Shown: positions 27,740 to 35,259 of the stretch, one piece after another
How the letters are laid out: every line of letters begins with the position of its first letter
Position numbering within the stretch: the stretch's first letter is position 1
Assembly: GCF_900104045.1 (NCBI RefSeq)
Contig: NZ_FNIN01000018.1
Span: 1 to 35,259 of the forward strand
Origin: Desulfonauticus submarinus
GTDB lineage: Bacteria; Desulfobacterota; Desulfovibrionia; Desulfovibrionales; Desulfonatronovibrionaceae
Reading direction: 5' to 3'
DNA: 35,259 bases
Position numbers and translations under genes: made by a program
Notes under the pieces: model-generated
Told to the model about the DNA's origin: nothing
The model's input: only the letters and a program-made list of their open reading frames with translations
Database searches by the model: none

Positions 27740-28693
27740 ATGGTTTCACGAAGAAAGTTTATTCAGAGCATGTTAGTGGCAGGTAGCAGTTTAATGTTAC
27801 CTGGTACAATACAGGCTTATGAGCAGGGAGAAGAGATAGCAACTCTTTTAGATTTAAGTAAGTGTGTTGGCTGTGGGGCATGTGTAGACGCATGTAAGGA
27901 AACAAATGCCCATAAATTCCCCAGGCCTAAGAAACCATTTCCTAAAATGTATCCCAAAAGAGTAAAGGTCTCAGATTGGTCTGATAAACAAGATGTAGAT
28001 GACAGACTGACTCCCTATAATTGGCTTTTTATTCAAACTGCTAGTGGTGTGTGGAAAGGTGAAGAGTTTGAGATTAATATCCCTAGGCGTTGTTTGCATT
28101 GTGTAAACCCTCCGTGTGCCAATTTGTGTCCCTGGGGAGCTTGTTCAAAGCAGAAAAATGGTATTGTAAGAATTAATTCCGATATCTGTTTGGGAGGTGC
28201 TAAGTGTAAAAAAGTGTGTCCATGGCATATTCCAGAGCGCCAGACAGGTGTTGGTTTATATTTAAAGCTTTTGCCTTCTTATGCTGGTAATGGGGTAATG
28301 TATAAATGTGATCGTTGTTATGATAGAATTGCGCAAGGGAAATTGCCAGCTTGTATAGAGGCTTGTCCTGAAGGGGTTCAAACCATTGGCCCACGATCAG
28401 AAATTATTGCCAAAGCCCATAAATTGGCAAAAAAGATGAAAGGTTATATTTATGGTGAAAAAGAAAACGGAGGGACAAATACTATATATGTGTCTCCTGT
28501 TCCCTTTGAAATTCTCAATAAATTTATTGAAAAGGGACCTGGGCGCCCTCATTTAAGTCAAGTATCTTATTCTATGGCTAAAGAAGAAAATTTGGGTTTT
28601 GCTGTACTTACTGCGCCAGTAGCTGGCTTTGCTGCAGGAATTTTAACTGTGTTAAATAAAGTAAAACAGAGGAAGGATCATGAATTGGAGTAA
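27740..28693 (+). CDS. Tat-exported membrane-anchored [4Fe-4S] protein (HybA-like)
   Basis: A 317-residue periplasmic electron carrier. A twin-arginine signal (SRRKFIQ then a hydrophobic stretch to about residue 26) is followed by four cysteine groups: C42/45/48/52, C118/121/126/130, C150/156/160 and C190/193/205/209. The third group lacks one Cys, with G153 at the usual position, so it may bind [3Fe-4S] or use another ligand. A C-terminal helix at about 286-305 anchors it. Layout and size resemble HybA. I chose ATG 27740 because GGAGG lies 8 bases upstream and the signal peptide then starts correctly; the frame is open 10 codons further. The next gene overlaps it by 14 bases. No catalytic subunit is adjacent. 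Confidence 0.9.
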   Translation: MVSRRKFIQSMLVAGSSLMLPGTIQAYEQGEEIATLLDLSKCVGCGACVDACKETNAHKFPRPKKPFPKMYPKRVKVSDWSDKQDVDDRLTPYNWLFIQTASGVWKGEEFEINIPRRCLHCVNPPCANLCPWGACSKQKNGIVRINSDICLGGAKCKKVCPWHIPERQTGVGLYLKLLPSYAGNGVMYKCDRCYDRIAQGKLPACIEACPEGVQTIGPRSEIIAKAHKLAKKMKGYIYGEKENGGTNTIYVSPVPFEILNKFIEKGPGRPHLSQVSYSMAKEENLGFAVLTAPVAGFAAGILTVLNKVKQRKDHELE

Positions 28694-29120
28694 AAATTTT
28701 AAAAGGTTTTTTTATTTTTTGGTAATCATGCTAGCTTTTACTGGGTTTGGGCAAATGCCTATTTTTAAACGCTATTATCTTGCAGATATCCCTGGGTTTG
28801 GCTGGACAGCTGATTTTTATTTTAATCATCGTTTTCATTATGTGTTATCTATGATTTTGTTGTTAATTTTATCTTTTCAGACAGGGAAGGTACTTGCTTT
28901 AGGTAAGATAAAGAAAGTTTCTTTCTGGGGATGGGTAAGTATATTAATGTGGATAGGAGTAGTTGCAACAGGTATTATTAGAGTGTTGAAGAATTTTCCT
29001 CATATTTATTTTTCGCCCACTACTGTTGTGATTATTGACTGGAGTCATTTAGGATTTGTTTTCTTATTAGGACTTGCTTTCTTATTGAGAAAATTAATGA
29101 GAAAAAGTTATTTTATTTGA
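28680..29120 (+). CDS. Four-helix membrane partner of the iron-sulfur protein, possible b-type cytochrome
   Basis: A 146-residue protein with four likely membrane helices (about residues 8-26, 50-72, 82-101 and 116-137). H50 and H53 at the start of helix 2 and H123 in helix 4 (DWSHLGF) could bind heme b, and H108 lies in a loop. No named family was recognised. It overlaps the preceding gene by 14 bases and has GAGGAAGG upstream, so the two proteins are probably made together as a quinone-linked membrane module. Heme binding is inferred only from His placement. Confidence 0.8.
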   Translation: MNWSKNFKRFFYFLVIMLAFTGFGQMPIFKRYYLADIPGFGWTADFYFNHRFHYVLSMILLLILSFQTGKVLALGKIKKVSFWGWVSILMWIGVVATGIIRVLKNFPHIYFSPTTVVIIDWSHLGFVFLLGLAFLLRKLMRKSYFI

Positions 29121-29126
29121 TTTAAT

Positions 29127-30587
29127 TTATTTAATATTTAATATGTCTAAAATATACTCTAAACGATGGGTATATGTATGTTTCTGTAGAATAATTTTTT
29201 TCATATGAGTTTGAATATCTTGTTTTAAGTATTTCTCTTTTTCTAGAGTTGAGATCTTATTAAGTATTTCTTTTTTATTCTGAAATGAAATAAGCTTTAT
29301 TATATCATTGGGGAAGATATTTAATCCAGTTGAAAAATCAGTTAATAAAAAGCCATTACTTATCCAAACGTCAAAGTGACGTTGATTAAGGCTATTTGGT
29401 AAATGAAAGCTAGTTAAATTTAGAATATAATGTGCAGTTGTATAGATATTTTTTAATTGAGAATAATAATCCACAGGTCCAGAAATAGAAATATTTGAAA
29501 AAAATTTTTCCCAAGTCATATCTCCTATGATTTGTAATTGAAAATGTTTAGAAATAAATTGAAGAATTTGTATTCTATAATACAGATTTAGTTCTTCTAA
29601 ATGGGCGCCAATATTGCGTGTTTTTGCAGGAGTAAGTGGTATATATTTTGTTATCCAAGCACAATCTGAACGTTTTCCAGAGTCTATTTGTTTTTTCCCT
29701 TGGAATAAAATTTTTGTTTCTAAAGTTTGGCCTGCGAAGTATTTATTTTTATTTGGAAAATGAACTCTGCCAATAAAGGCTATTTCACTTTCCCATTTTT
29801 TTTGTTTTTTTGTCTGTTGAAAGAAGCATGGTTCTGTAGCTAGGGGTAAGTAAAAAACTTTACTAAAGCCTGCTTGTTTTAGGAAAGGAGTAAAAAAATT
29901 ATCTGTAATGAATATAGGTAGTTGAGAGATAAAGTTGCCTTTAAATTTGGTTAAAATATACCAAGGATTATCTACTATCCAAAGGGCTAAAGGAATATTT
30001 GCGGCTTGAAAAATGGCCTGTACTACTCCTAGCTTGTCTAATCCTCTGCCGTTTAAAGAAATAACTAAACAAGGTCTTTCAATAGAAAGATCTTGTTTGA
30101 GGTTTTGAGGAGAGGTTATAGTTTTTAGTTGAAGATGAAAGCCTAATTTTTGAGCGGCTAAATCAATTTCTTGAGTTAAGAGATTGTTTTTGTGAGCTAG
30201 AAGCCAAATTTTTTTTTGTACAAGAGAAGTGCTTGGTTTATAAATTTGACCCAAGATAGGTTGCCAAAAAGAAGGGAAGTATTCTAACGAAGGATGGTAT
30301 AACCAGATTTCAGCCAAATTTATTAAATCATTATTTAATTTATTGGGGGGTAATAAGATAATGTTTTGGGTGAAAGGATCTAATTTATTTAGAATTTGAG
30401 GAGTTTCTAAAACAAAAAATTTTGAAGCTTTTGGGACTAAGTGAGGTAAAATTGTTTGGTTTGGTCCTATACCTAAAAAAAGAGGGAATTGTCCTGGCTT
30501 AATTTTTTTAAAAAATATTTTACCGTGGCCGAGAGTCTTTTCTTGACCTGTCTCTGTTTTTATCCTTAAATTCTCAATTTGACGCAT
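29127..30587 (-). CDS. CgeB-like glycosyltransferase
   Basis: A 486-residue protein. The C-terminal third resembles CgeB/glycosyltransferase-4-like proteins, with the signature LNQRHFDVWISNGFLLTDF and, earlier, EIAFIGRVHFPNKNKYF. The N-terminal half contains a possible DUF3880-like region around LVISLNGRGLDKLG and PLALWIVDNPWYI, typical of these proteins in Desulfovibrio-type bacteria. It probably transfers a sugar to a surface glycan or protein; donor and acceptor are unknown. There is no signal peptide. It is a lone minus-strand gene, 6 bases from the convergent neighbour's stop, with no evident ribosome site. Confidence 0.8.
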   Translation of the reverse strand: MRQIENLRIKTETGQEKTLGHGKIFFKKIKPGQFPLFLGIGPNQTILPHLVPKASKFFVLETPQILNKLDPFTQNIILLPPNKLNNDLINLAEIWLYHPSLEYFPSFWQPILGQIYKPSTSLVQKKIWLLAHKNNLLTQEIDLAAQKLGFHLQLKTITSPQNLKQDLSIERPCLVISLNGRGLDKLGVVQAIFQAANIPLALWIVDNPWYILTKFKGNFISQLPIFITDNFFTPFLKQAGFSKVFYLPLATEPCFFQQTKKQKKWESEIAFIGRVHFPNKNKYFAGQTLETKILFQGKKQIDSGKRSDCAWITKYIPLTPAKTRNIGAHLEELNLYYRIQILQFISKHFQLQIIGDMTWEKFFSNISISGPVDYYSQLKNIYTTAHYILNLTSFHLPNSLNQRHFDVWISNGFLLTDFSTGLNIFPNDIIKLISFQNKKEILNKISTLEKEKYLKQDIQTHMKKIILQKHTYTHRLEYILDILNIK

Positions 30588-30663
30588 GCTATTTTTATGA
30601 ATTAATGACTGTGGGTGTATTTTTTATAAACATTTTAAGTTTTTATAGGAATTTATTTAAAAA

Positions 30664-31251
30664 GTGAAGCAATACAGAGATTATTACTTTAAAAAAGCGA
30701 AGCAAGAAAATTATCCTGCTCGTTCGGTTTACAAGTTAAAAGAAATTGATGCTCGTTTTAAATTATTAAAAAGAGGTTTTAAGGTATTGGATTTAGGGGC
30801 ATCTCCTGGTTCGTGGACATTGTTTTGTAGCAAAAAGGTGGGTCCCAGTGGGTTTGTGGTAGGTGTTGATTTAAATCCTCTTAAAATTACTTTGCCTAAA
30901 GGGGTTTATTTTTTCCAAGATGATGTCTTTTCTCCTTCTGATAGTTTAAAACAACAGTTTGATGAGTTGGGTGAATTTGATCTCGTTTTAAGTGATATGG
31001 CTCCTAAAACTACAGGCATAAAATTTGCCGATCAAGCGCGGTCTTATGATCTTGCAGTAGAGGCACTTTTTGTAGCTAAAAAATGGTTAAAGCAAGGTGG
31101 TAATTTTGTAGTAAAAATATTTGTAGGTCCAGATGTTCCAGAGTTTTTAAAACAGACTAGAGAGATTTTTAAACAAGTAAAACAATTTAAGCCCAAAAGT
31201 TCTCGTTCAGAGAGTAAAGAAATTTTTATTATTGGATTGAAAAAGATATGA
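30664..31251 (+). CDS. rlmE: 23S rRNA 2'-O-methyltransferase RlmE (FtsJ)
   Basis: A 195-residue SAM-dependent methyltransferase that modifies a uridine in the 23S rRNA A-loop (U2552 in E. coli). The SAM motif LDLGASPGSWTLF is at about 42-54. The catalytic K-D-K-E tetrad is K24, D111 (LVLSDMAPKTTG), K151 (FVVKIF) and E186. The start is GTG, since no ATG is in range; the Shine-Dalgarno is weak (AGGA 13 bases upstream). It heads the plus-strand block with yebC and ruvCAB. Confidence 0.95.
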   Translation: MKQYRDYYFKKAKQENYPARSVYKLKEIDARFKLLKRGFKVLDLGASPGSWTLFCSKKVGPSGFVVGVDLNPLKITLPKGVYFFQDDVFSPSDSLKQQFDELGEFDLVLSDMAPKTTGIKFADQARSYDLAVEALFVAKKWLKQGGNFVVKIFVGPDVPEFLKQTREIFKQVKQFKPKSSRSESKEIFIIGLKKI

Positions 31252-31301
31252 GAAAGTAATTATTTAAAAAGTTGAAATTAATATTTTTAGGAGGCAAATA
31301 C

Positions 31302-32048
31302 ATGGCAGGACATAGTAAATGGCATAATATTCAGCATCGAAAAAGCAGGCAGGATGCTAAAAAGAGTAAAATTTTTACTAAAGTTACTAAGGAAATTGTT
31401 TTAGCAGCTAAGGCTGGTGGAGGAAATCCAGAGACCAATCCCCGTTTGAGAGCTGCGATAGAGGCTGCTAGGAGTGTTAATTTACCTAAAGATAAAATAG
31501 AGACAGCAATTAAAAAAGGTACGGGTGAATTGGGAGGAGATAATATTGAAGAAGTTATTTATGAAGGATATGGGCCCGGTGGAGTGGCGATTTTAATAGA
31601 AGCTGCTACTGATAACAGGAATAGAACTGTGGCTGAACTTAGGCATATACTTTCTAAAAATGGCGGCTCAATGGGAGAATCTGGATGCGTTGCCTGGATG
31701 TTTGAGAAGAAGGGAGTGTTTTCTTTTGCTAAGGATAAATATAGCGAAGAGGAACTTTTAGAAATTGGATTAGAAGCAGGTATTGAAGATATAGAAGATG
31801 ATGGAGATGTATGGCAAGTTAAGTGTGATCCTAAGGATTTTTCAAAGGTAAAAGCTTATTTTGATGAACAAGAAGTAAAATATATAGAAGCACAACTTAC
31901 TATGATCCCTCAAAATACTGTAGAAGTAGACGTAGAAACAGGACAAAAACTTTTAAAGCTTTATGATGCATTAGATGATCATGATGATGTGCAAAACGTA
32001 TATGCTAATTTTGAATTGCCTGATGAACTTTTAAATGAGTTAGGATAA
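31302..32048 (+). CDS. yebC: YebC/PmpR family protein (TACO1-like)
   Basis: A 248-residue protein of the YebC/TACO1 family, described as a transcriptional regulator and, more recently, as a translation factor for proline-rich sequences. It has the hallmark N-terminus [18 protein letters not shown] and the conserved [25 protein letters not shown] 31302 has AGGAGG a few bases upstream and gives the family N-terminus; an upstream ATG in the same frame (31272) would add 10 atypical residues. It is followed 2 bases later by ruvC, a very common linkage. Confidence 0.97.
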   Translation: MAGHSKWHNIQHRKSRQDAKKSKIFTKVTKEIVLAAKAGGGNPETNPRLRAAIEAARSVNLPKDKIETAIKKGTGELGGDNIEEVIYEGYGPGGVAILIEAATDNRNRTVAELRHILSKNGGSMGESGCVAWMFEKKGVFSFAKDKYSEEELLEIGLEAGIEDIEDDGDVWQVKCDPKDFSKVKAYFDEQEVKYIEAQLTMIPQNTVEVDVETGQKLLKLYDALDDHDDVQNVYANFELPDELLNELG

Positions 32049-32050
32049 GT

Positions 32051-32542
32051 ATGTTAATTTTGGGTTTAGACCCTGGCTCTAGATGTATGGGGATAGGCTT
32101 AATTGAGGAACAAGAGGCTGGTTTGAGGTTGATTTTAGCCAAGGCCATCTATCCCCCTAAAGGTAATGATTTGGGAGAAAAATTAGGTTTTATTTTTAAA
32201 GAATTGGTAGAATTAATAGATACATTTCAACCCAAAGAAGTAGCTATAGAGGATGTTTTTTTTGCTACCAATGCTAGGTCAGCTTTAAAATTGGGCCAAG
32301 TAAGAGGAGCAGCAGTTGCAGCGTGTGCGTGGAAAAATATTCCAGTATTTTCCTATGAACCGACTAAAGTTAAACAGAGTGTAGTTGGTGTTGGTAGGGC
32401 TAGTAAAGAACAGGTAAGTTTTATGGTAAAACAAATTCTCAAAGTAAAGGATAATTGGCCTCTAGATGTGAGTGATGCTTTGGCTGTTGCTATTGCTCAC
32501 CTTAATACTAGACGTTTTAATAAAATGGTTCAAAGCAAGTGA
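32051..32542 (+). CDS. ruvC: Holliday junction resolvase RuvC
   Basis: A 163-residue endonuclease that cuts Holliday junctions. The four acidic catalytic residues are visible: D7 (GLDPGS), E67 (AIEDVF), D139 and D142 (LDVSDALAVA). The family motif FATNARSALKLGQVRGAA is present. Its last codons overlap the GTG start of ruvA. Confidence 0.97.
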   Translation: MLILGLDPGSRCMGIGLIEEQEAGLRLILAKAIYPPKGNDLGEKLGFIFKELVELIDTFQPKEVAIEDVFFATNARSALKLGQVRGAAVAACAWKNIPVFSYEPTKVKQSVVGVGRASKEQVSFMVKQILKVKDNWPLDVSDALAVAIAHLNTRRFNKMVQSK

Positions 32543-33144
32543 TAGCATATTTAAAGGGAAAGCTCCTTTTTATCTCTCCAGATAGTGTTATTTTAGCTGT
32601 TCAAGGAGTTGGATATGAGGTGTTTTTACCTACAAGGATTTTAAGCCAATTAGAGCAAGGTCAAGATGTAGAGTTATTTACCTACACAGTAGTGCGAGAG
32701 GATGTTTTAGATTTGTATGGTTTTTTATCTTGGCAAGAACGGTCTACCTTTGCTACTTTACTTTCTATTCCTAAAATAGGGCCTAAGTTAGGTTTAGCCA
32801 TCTTAAATAAATTTACACCTGAAGATTTAGCTCAGATTGTTTTTAGAGAAGATGTGTCTAGGTTGGCTTCTGTGCCTGGTATTGGAGCTAAGACAGCTAA
32901 AAAAATATTTTTAGATCTCAAAGATAAATTGAAAATTTCTAATGTAGAAGATAGGTTTGCTCCTATTGAATCGGGAGATAAAGGGTCTATTTTAACAGAT
33001 ACTTTAGAAGCTTTGAAAGGACTTGGTTATACGGAAGAAGAAGTGTTACCTCTAATTAAAGAAGTATTAGCGCAAGATGAAAGTCTAGATGTATCTTTGT
33101 TGATTCGGGAAGTGTTAAAGAAAAAAGCAAATTTAAAAACCTAA
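32539..33144 (+). CDS. ruvA: Holliday junction DNA helicase subunit RuvA
   Basis: A 201-residue junction-binding protein that loads RuvB. It has an N-terminal OB-fold (MIAYLKGKLLFIS, then VQGVGYEVFLPT), central helix-hairpin-helix motifs (IPKIGPKLGLAIL and VPGIGAKTAKKI) and a C-terminal RuvB-binding domain (LEALKGLGYTEEEVLPLIKE). The start is GTG overlapping the ruvC stop (GTGA). Confidence 0.97.
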   Translation: MIAYLKGKLLFISPDSVILAVQGVGYEVFLPTRILSQLEQGQDVELFTYTVVREDVLDLYGFLSWQERSTFATLLSIPKIGPKLGLAILNKFTPEDLAQIVFREDVSRLASVPGIGAKTAKKIFLDLKDKLKISNVEDRFAPIESGDKGSILTDTLEALKGLGYTEEEVLPLIKEVLAQDESLDVSLLIREVLKKKANLKT

Positions 33145-33168
33145 AAATTATAGGTAATTATTAGTTTT

Positions 33169-34152
33169 ATGAAATCTGGCATAGAAGATAATATTCGTCC
33201 TCAATCTTTAGATGAGTTTATTGGTCAAGAAGATGTTTGTAATAACTTAAAAGTTTATATCCAAGCAGCTAGAGAAAGAGGCCAACATTTAGATCATACG
33301 TTACTTTATGGAAATCCTGGACTGGGAAAAACTACCTTGGCTTATATTATGGCTAAGGAGTTGGGGGTAAATATCGTTTCCACTTCTGGTCCTGTATTGG
33401 AAAGAAGTGGTGATTTAGCAGCTATTCTTACAAGTTTAAAGCAAAATGATATTTTATTTATTGATGAGATCCATCGGCTACATCCAGCAGTAGAAGAAGT
33501 GCTTTATCCTAGTATGGAAGATTTTAAGTTAGACTTAATAATAGGACAAGGTCCTGGAGCTAGAACTGTAAAGATAGACTTAGAACCCTTTACTTTGGTT
33601 GGAGCTACTACAAGGCTTGGCCTTTTAACTTCTCCGTTAAGGGATAGATTTGGGGTGATTTGCAGGCTTAATTTTTATAAACCTGAAGAACTAGCTCAAA
33701 TTGTTTTAAGGGCTGCAAAAATTATTGGAATTGAAATAGAAAAAGAGGCTGCTTTAGAGATAGGTCGCCGTTCACGAGGAACACCTAGAATAGCCAATAG
33801 ATTACTTAGGAGAGTAAGAGATTTTGCCCATGTAAAAGGTTTGAGAAAGGTTTCATTTCAATTAGCAAAGGACTCTTTAGATTTAATGGATGTAGATGCT
33901 AAAGGTCTTGATATTATGGATAGAAAAATTTTAGAGTGTATAATTTTAAAATATGGCGGCGGACCTGTAGGGGTAAAGACTATTGCTGCTGCGATCTCTG
34001 AGGAAGTTAGAACAATAGAAGAAATATATGAACCTTTTTTAATTCAGTCAGGGTTTATAAAAAGAACACCAAGAGGAAGGATTGCCACCCCTTTAGCATA
34101 TAAACATTTGCAACTATCTTTTAACAAAGATTTGCCTGTAGATGAAGGTTAA
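33169..34152 (+). CDS. ruvB: Holliday junction branch-migration ATPase RuvB
   Basis: A 327-residue AAA+ motor. Walker A is GNPGLGKTT (48-56), Walker [10 protein letters not shown] (96-104), and SPLRDRFG includes the sensor/arginine region. A C-terminal winged helix ends with [16 protein letters not shown]. Its short N-terminus makes it a little shorter than many homologues, but the core is complete. It follows ruvA after 24 bases. The ribosome site is weak. Confidence 0.97.
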   Translation: MKSGIEDNIRPQSLDEFIGQEDVCNNLKVYIQAARERGQHLDHTLLYGNPGLGKTTLAYIMAKELGVNIVSTSGPVLERSGDLAAILTSLKQNDILFIDEIHRLHPAVEEVLYPSMEDFKLDLIIGQGPGARTVKIDLEPFTLVGATTRLGLLTSPLRDRFGVICRLNFYKPEELAQIVLRAAKIIGIEIEKEAALEIGRRSRGTPRIANRLLRRVRDFAHVKGLRKVSFQLAKDSLDLMDVDAKGLDIMDRKILECIILKYGGGPVGVKTIAAAISEEVRTIEEIYEPFLIQSGFIKRTPRGRIATPLAYKHLQLSFNKDLPVDEG

Positions 34153-34208
34153 TCTAGGGTGTTATATTTACTCTTGTGAATAGAGCTTTAATTAAAAGGA
34201 GTTTTTAA

Positions 34209-34937
34209 ATGCCTGTTACTGCTTTAAAAGTAGAACTTTTAGCCATGACTCCCGATGCAATGACTTTAATTTATGCTGCTTTTAGACAATGTTATGCTAA
34301 GGGATTTGTGGGCAAGGATTTTAAAAAATGGGTAAAAGGCGAAGTTCCTTTGGAACAACAAAAACAGTTTATAGAGAATATTTTGGCCTCAGGGCATCAG
34401 AGCCCTATTGAGCATGTAAGTTTTACCTTTGCGGTAGAAGGGGTCTCTAGAGCCCTTACCCACCAGCTAGTACGACATAGAATCGCTTCTTATTCCCAAC
34501 AAAGTCAACGCTATGTAGATGCAAAAGATTTTTGTTATATTCTTCCCCCTGCAATTGCTAAAAATGAAGAGGCAAAAGCAATTTTTGAAGAATTTATGAC
34601 TCAGGCGGCAGAGACTTATGCAAAGTTGCAGGCTATTTTAGAGGATTCAGGCAGAGGGAAAAAGGCTAATGAAGATGCTAGATATGTACTTCCTAATGCG
34701 TGTGAGAGTAAGATAGTGTTTACGATGAATTGTAGGAGCTTGCTTAATTTTTTTGAACTGAGGTGTTGTAATAGAGCTCAGTGGGAAATTAGAAATATGG
34801 CTTGGAAGATGTTAAAGTTGGTAAGAGAAAAGTTGCCAGTTGTTTTTAATTTAGCAGGACCTAAATGTGAGAGATTAGGATATTGTCCAGAAGGAGAAAA
34901 GTTTAGCTGTGGGAAATATCCTTGTAAACTAGGCTAA
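34209..34937 (+). CDS. thyX: Flavin-dependent thymidylate synthase ThyX
   Basis: A 242-residue FAD enzyme that makes dTMP from dUMP using methylenetetrahydrofolate and NAD(P)H. The ThyX signature RHR-x7-S is R89-H90-R91 to S99, within RHRIASYSQQSQRYVD. ELRCCNRAQWEIR near residues 187-199 is also typical. The ATG has AAAAGGAG upstream. It lies 56 bases after ruvB. No terminator is seen between it and the convergent remnant 6 bases downstream. Confidence 0.96.
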   Translation: MPVTALKVELLAMTPDAMTLIYAAFRQCYAKGFVGKDFKKWVKGEVPLEQQKQFIENILASGHQSPIEHVSFTFAVEGVSRALTHQLVRHRIASYSQQSQRYVDAKDFCYILPPAIAKNEEAKAIFEEFMTQAAETYAKLQAILEDSGRGKKANEDARYVLPNACESKIVFTMNCRSLLNFFELRCCNRAQWEIRNMAWKMLKLVREKLPVVFNLAGPKCERLGYCPEGEKFSCGKYPCKLG

Positions 34938-34943
34938 GAAATA

Positions 34944-35255
34944 TTAAAAACCCTTTTCCTTCACATCTTTAAAGGTAATAAAGATAACAGGGTATTTACC
35001 TTGATGTTCTTTAAATTCTGGCAAAGTTTCTATTTTTAAACCCTTAAATAAATCCCTAGCATTTTCATTTTTATCAAAGAAATATCTTAGCATGGAAAGG
35101 TTTAAGGTTTTTCCAAATCTTCTTGGTCTAGGAATAAGAATAACATTGTTATTTTCCCTAATAATCTCTGAGATAAATTCAGTTTTATCTATAAAATAAC
35201 AATTATTTTGGCGTAGATTTTTGAAATCGCTTTCACCAATGGGAAGTTTTTGCAT
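34944..35255 (-). pseudogene. Truncated AAA-ATPase-like protein (AAA-ATPase_like/DUF1703 family), N-terminal remnant
   Basis: A 103-residue frame matching the start of the AAA-ATPase_like (PF09820) family, whose members are usually about 500 residues. It has the N-terminal LPIGESDFKNLRQNN, FIDKTEFI, the Walker-A-like PRPRRFGKTLNLSMLRYFF and VIFITFKDVKEKG, then stops. The ATPase remainder and the C-terminal nuclease-like domain are missing. It starts at an ATG 4 bases from the window edge. The frame ends right beside the thyX stop, so the rest was probably deleted. Confidence 0.8.
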
Positions 35256-35259
35256 GGTT

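Overview
The window looks like chromosomal DNA of an AT-rich, anaerobic Gram-negative bacterium, most likely a sulfate- or sulfur-reducing Desulfobacterota (Desulfovibrionales type). The pointers are a complex I cluster without an NADH module, Fe-S and molybdopterin respiratory proteins, a TauE/SafE exporter, a CIRCE-controlled groESL and a Tat-exported polyferredoxin. The genus is not identified. G+C content was not computed.

Region 1 (about 1-13167, minus strand) is one tightly packed operon, nuoA-B-C-D-H-I-J-K, then an MrpD-type antiporter-like gene, a small membrane protein, a NuoL/MrpD-type gene, nuoM, nuoN, a 16-Cys ferredoxin and a TauE/SafE transporter. It ends in a clear intrinsic terminator at 1-37. 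NuoE, NuoF and NuoG are absent, so the electron donor is unknown, and there are four antiporter-like subunits instead of three. Region 2 (13168-15522) is a shared divergent leader followed by a monocistronic molybdopterin oxidoreductase without a Tat signal. It may act with the ferredoxin, but that is a guess.

Region 3 (15566-20035, plus strand) carries a chemoreceptor and then groES-groEL behind a perfect CIRCE operator. Each unit ends in its own terminator. Region 4 (20102-22660, plus) is one gene in which CobD-type and CobQ-type cobalamin synthesis enzymes are fused.

Region 5 (22661-27538, minus) is an overlapping operon: ybgF-like lipoprotein, dprA, a small HD-GYP N-terminal-like protein, an HDOD protein, a receiver-GGDEF protein and xerC. 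Region 6 (27740-29120, plus) is a Tat-exported iron-sulfur protein with a four-helix membrane partner and no catalytic subunit. A CgeB-like glycosyltransferase follows on the minus strand (29127-30587).

Region 7 (30664-34937, plus) is housekeeping: rlmE, yebC, ruvC, ruvA, ruvB and thyX. The right edge (34944-35255, minus) is the truncated N-terminal remnant of an AAA-ATPase-like protein. I saw no rRNA, tRNA, CRISPR array or insertion sequence.
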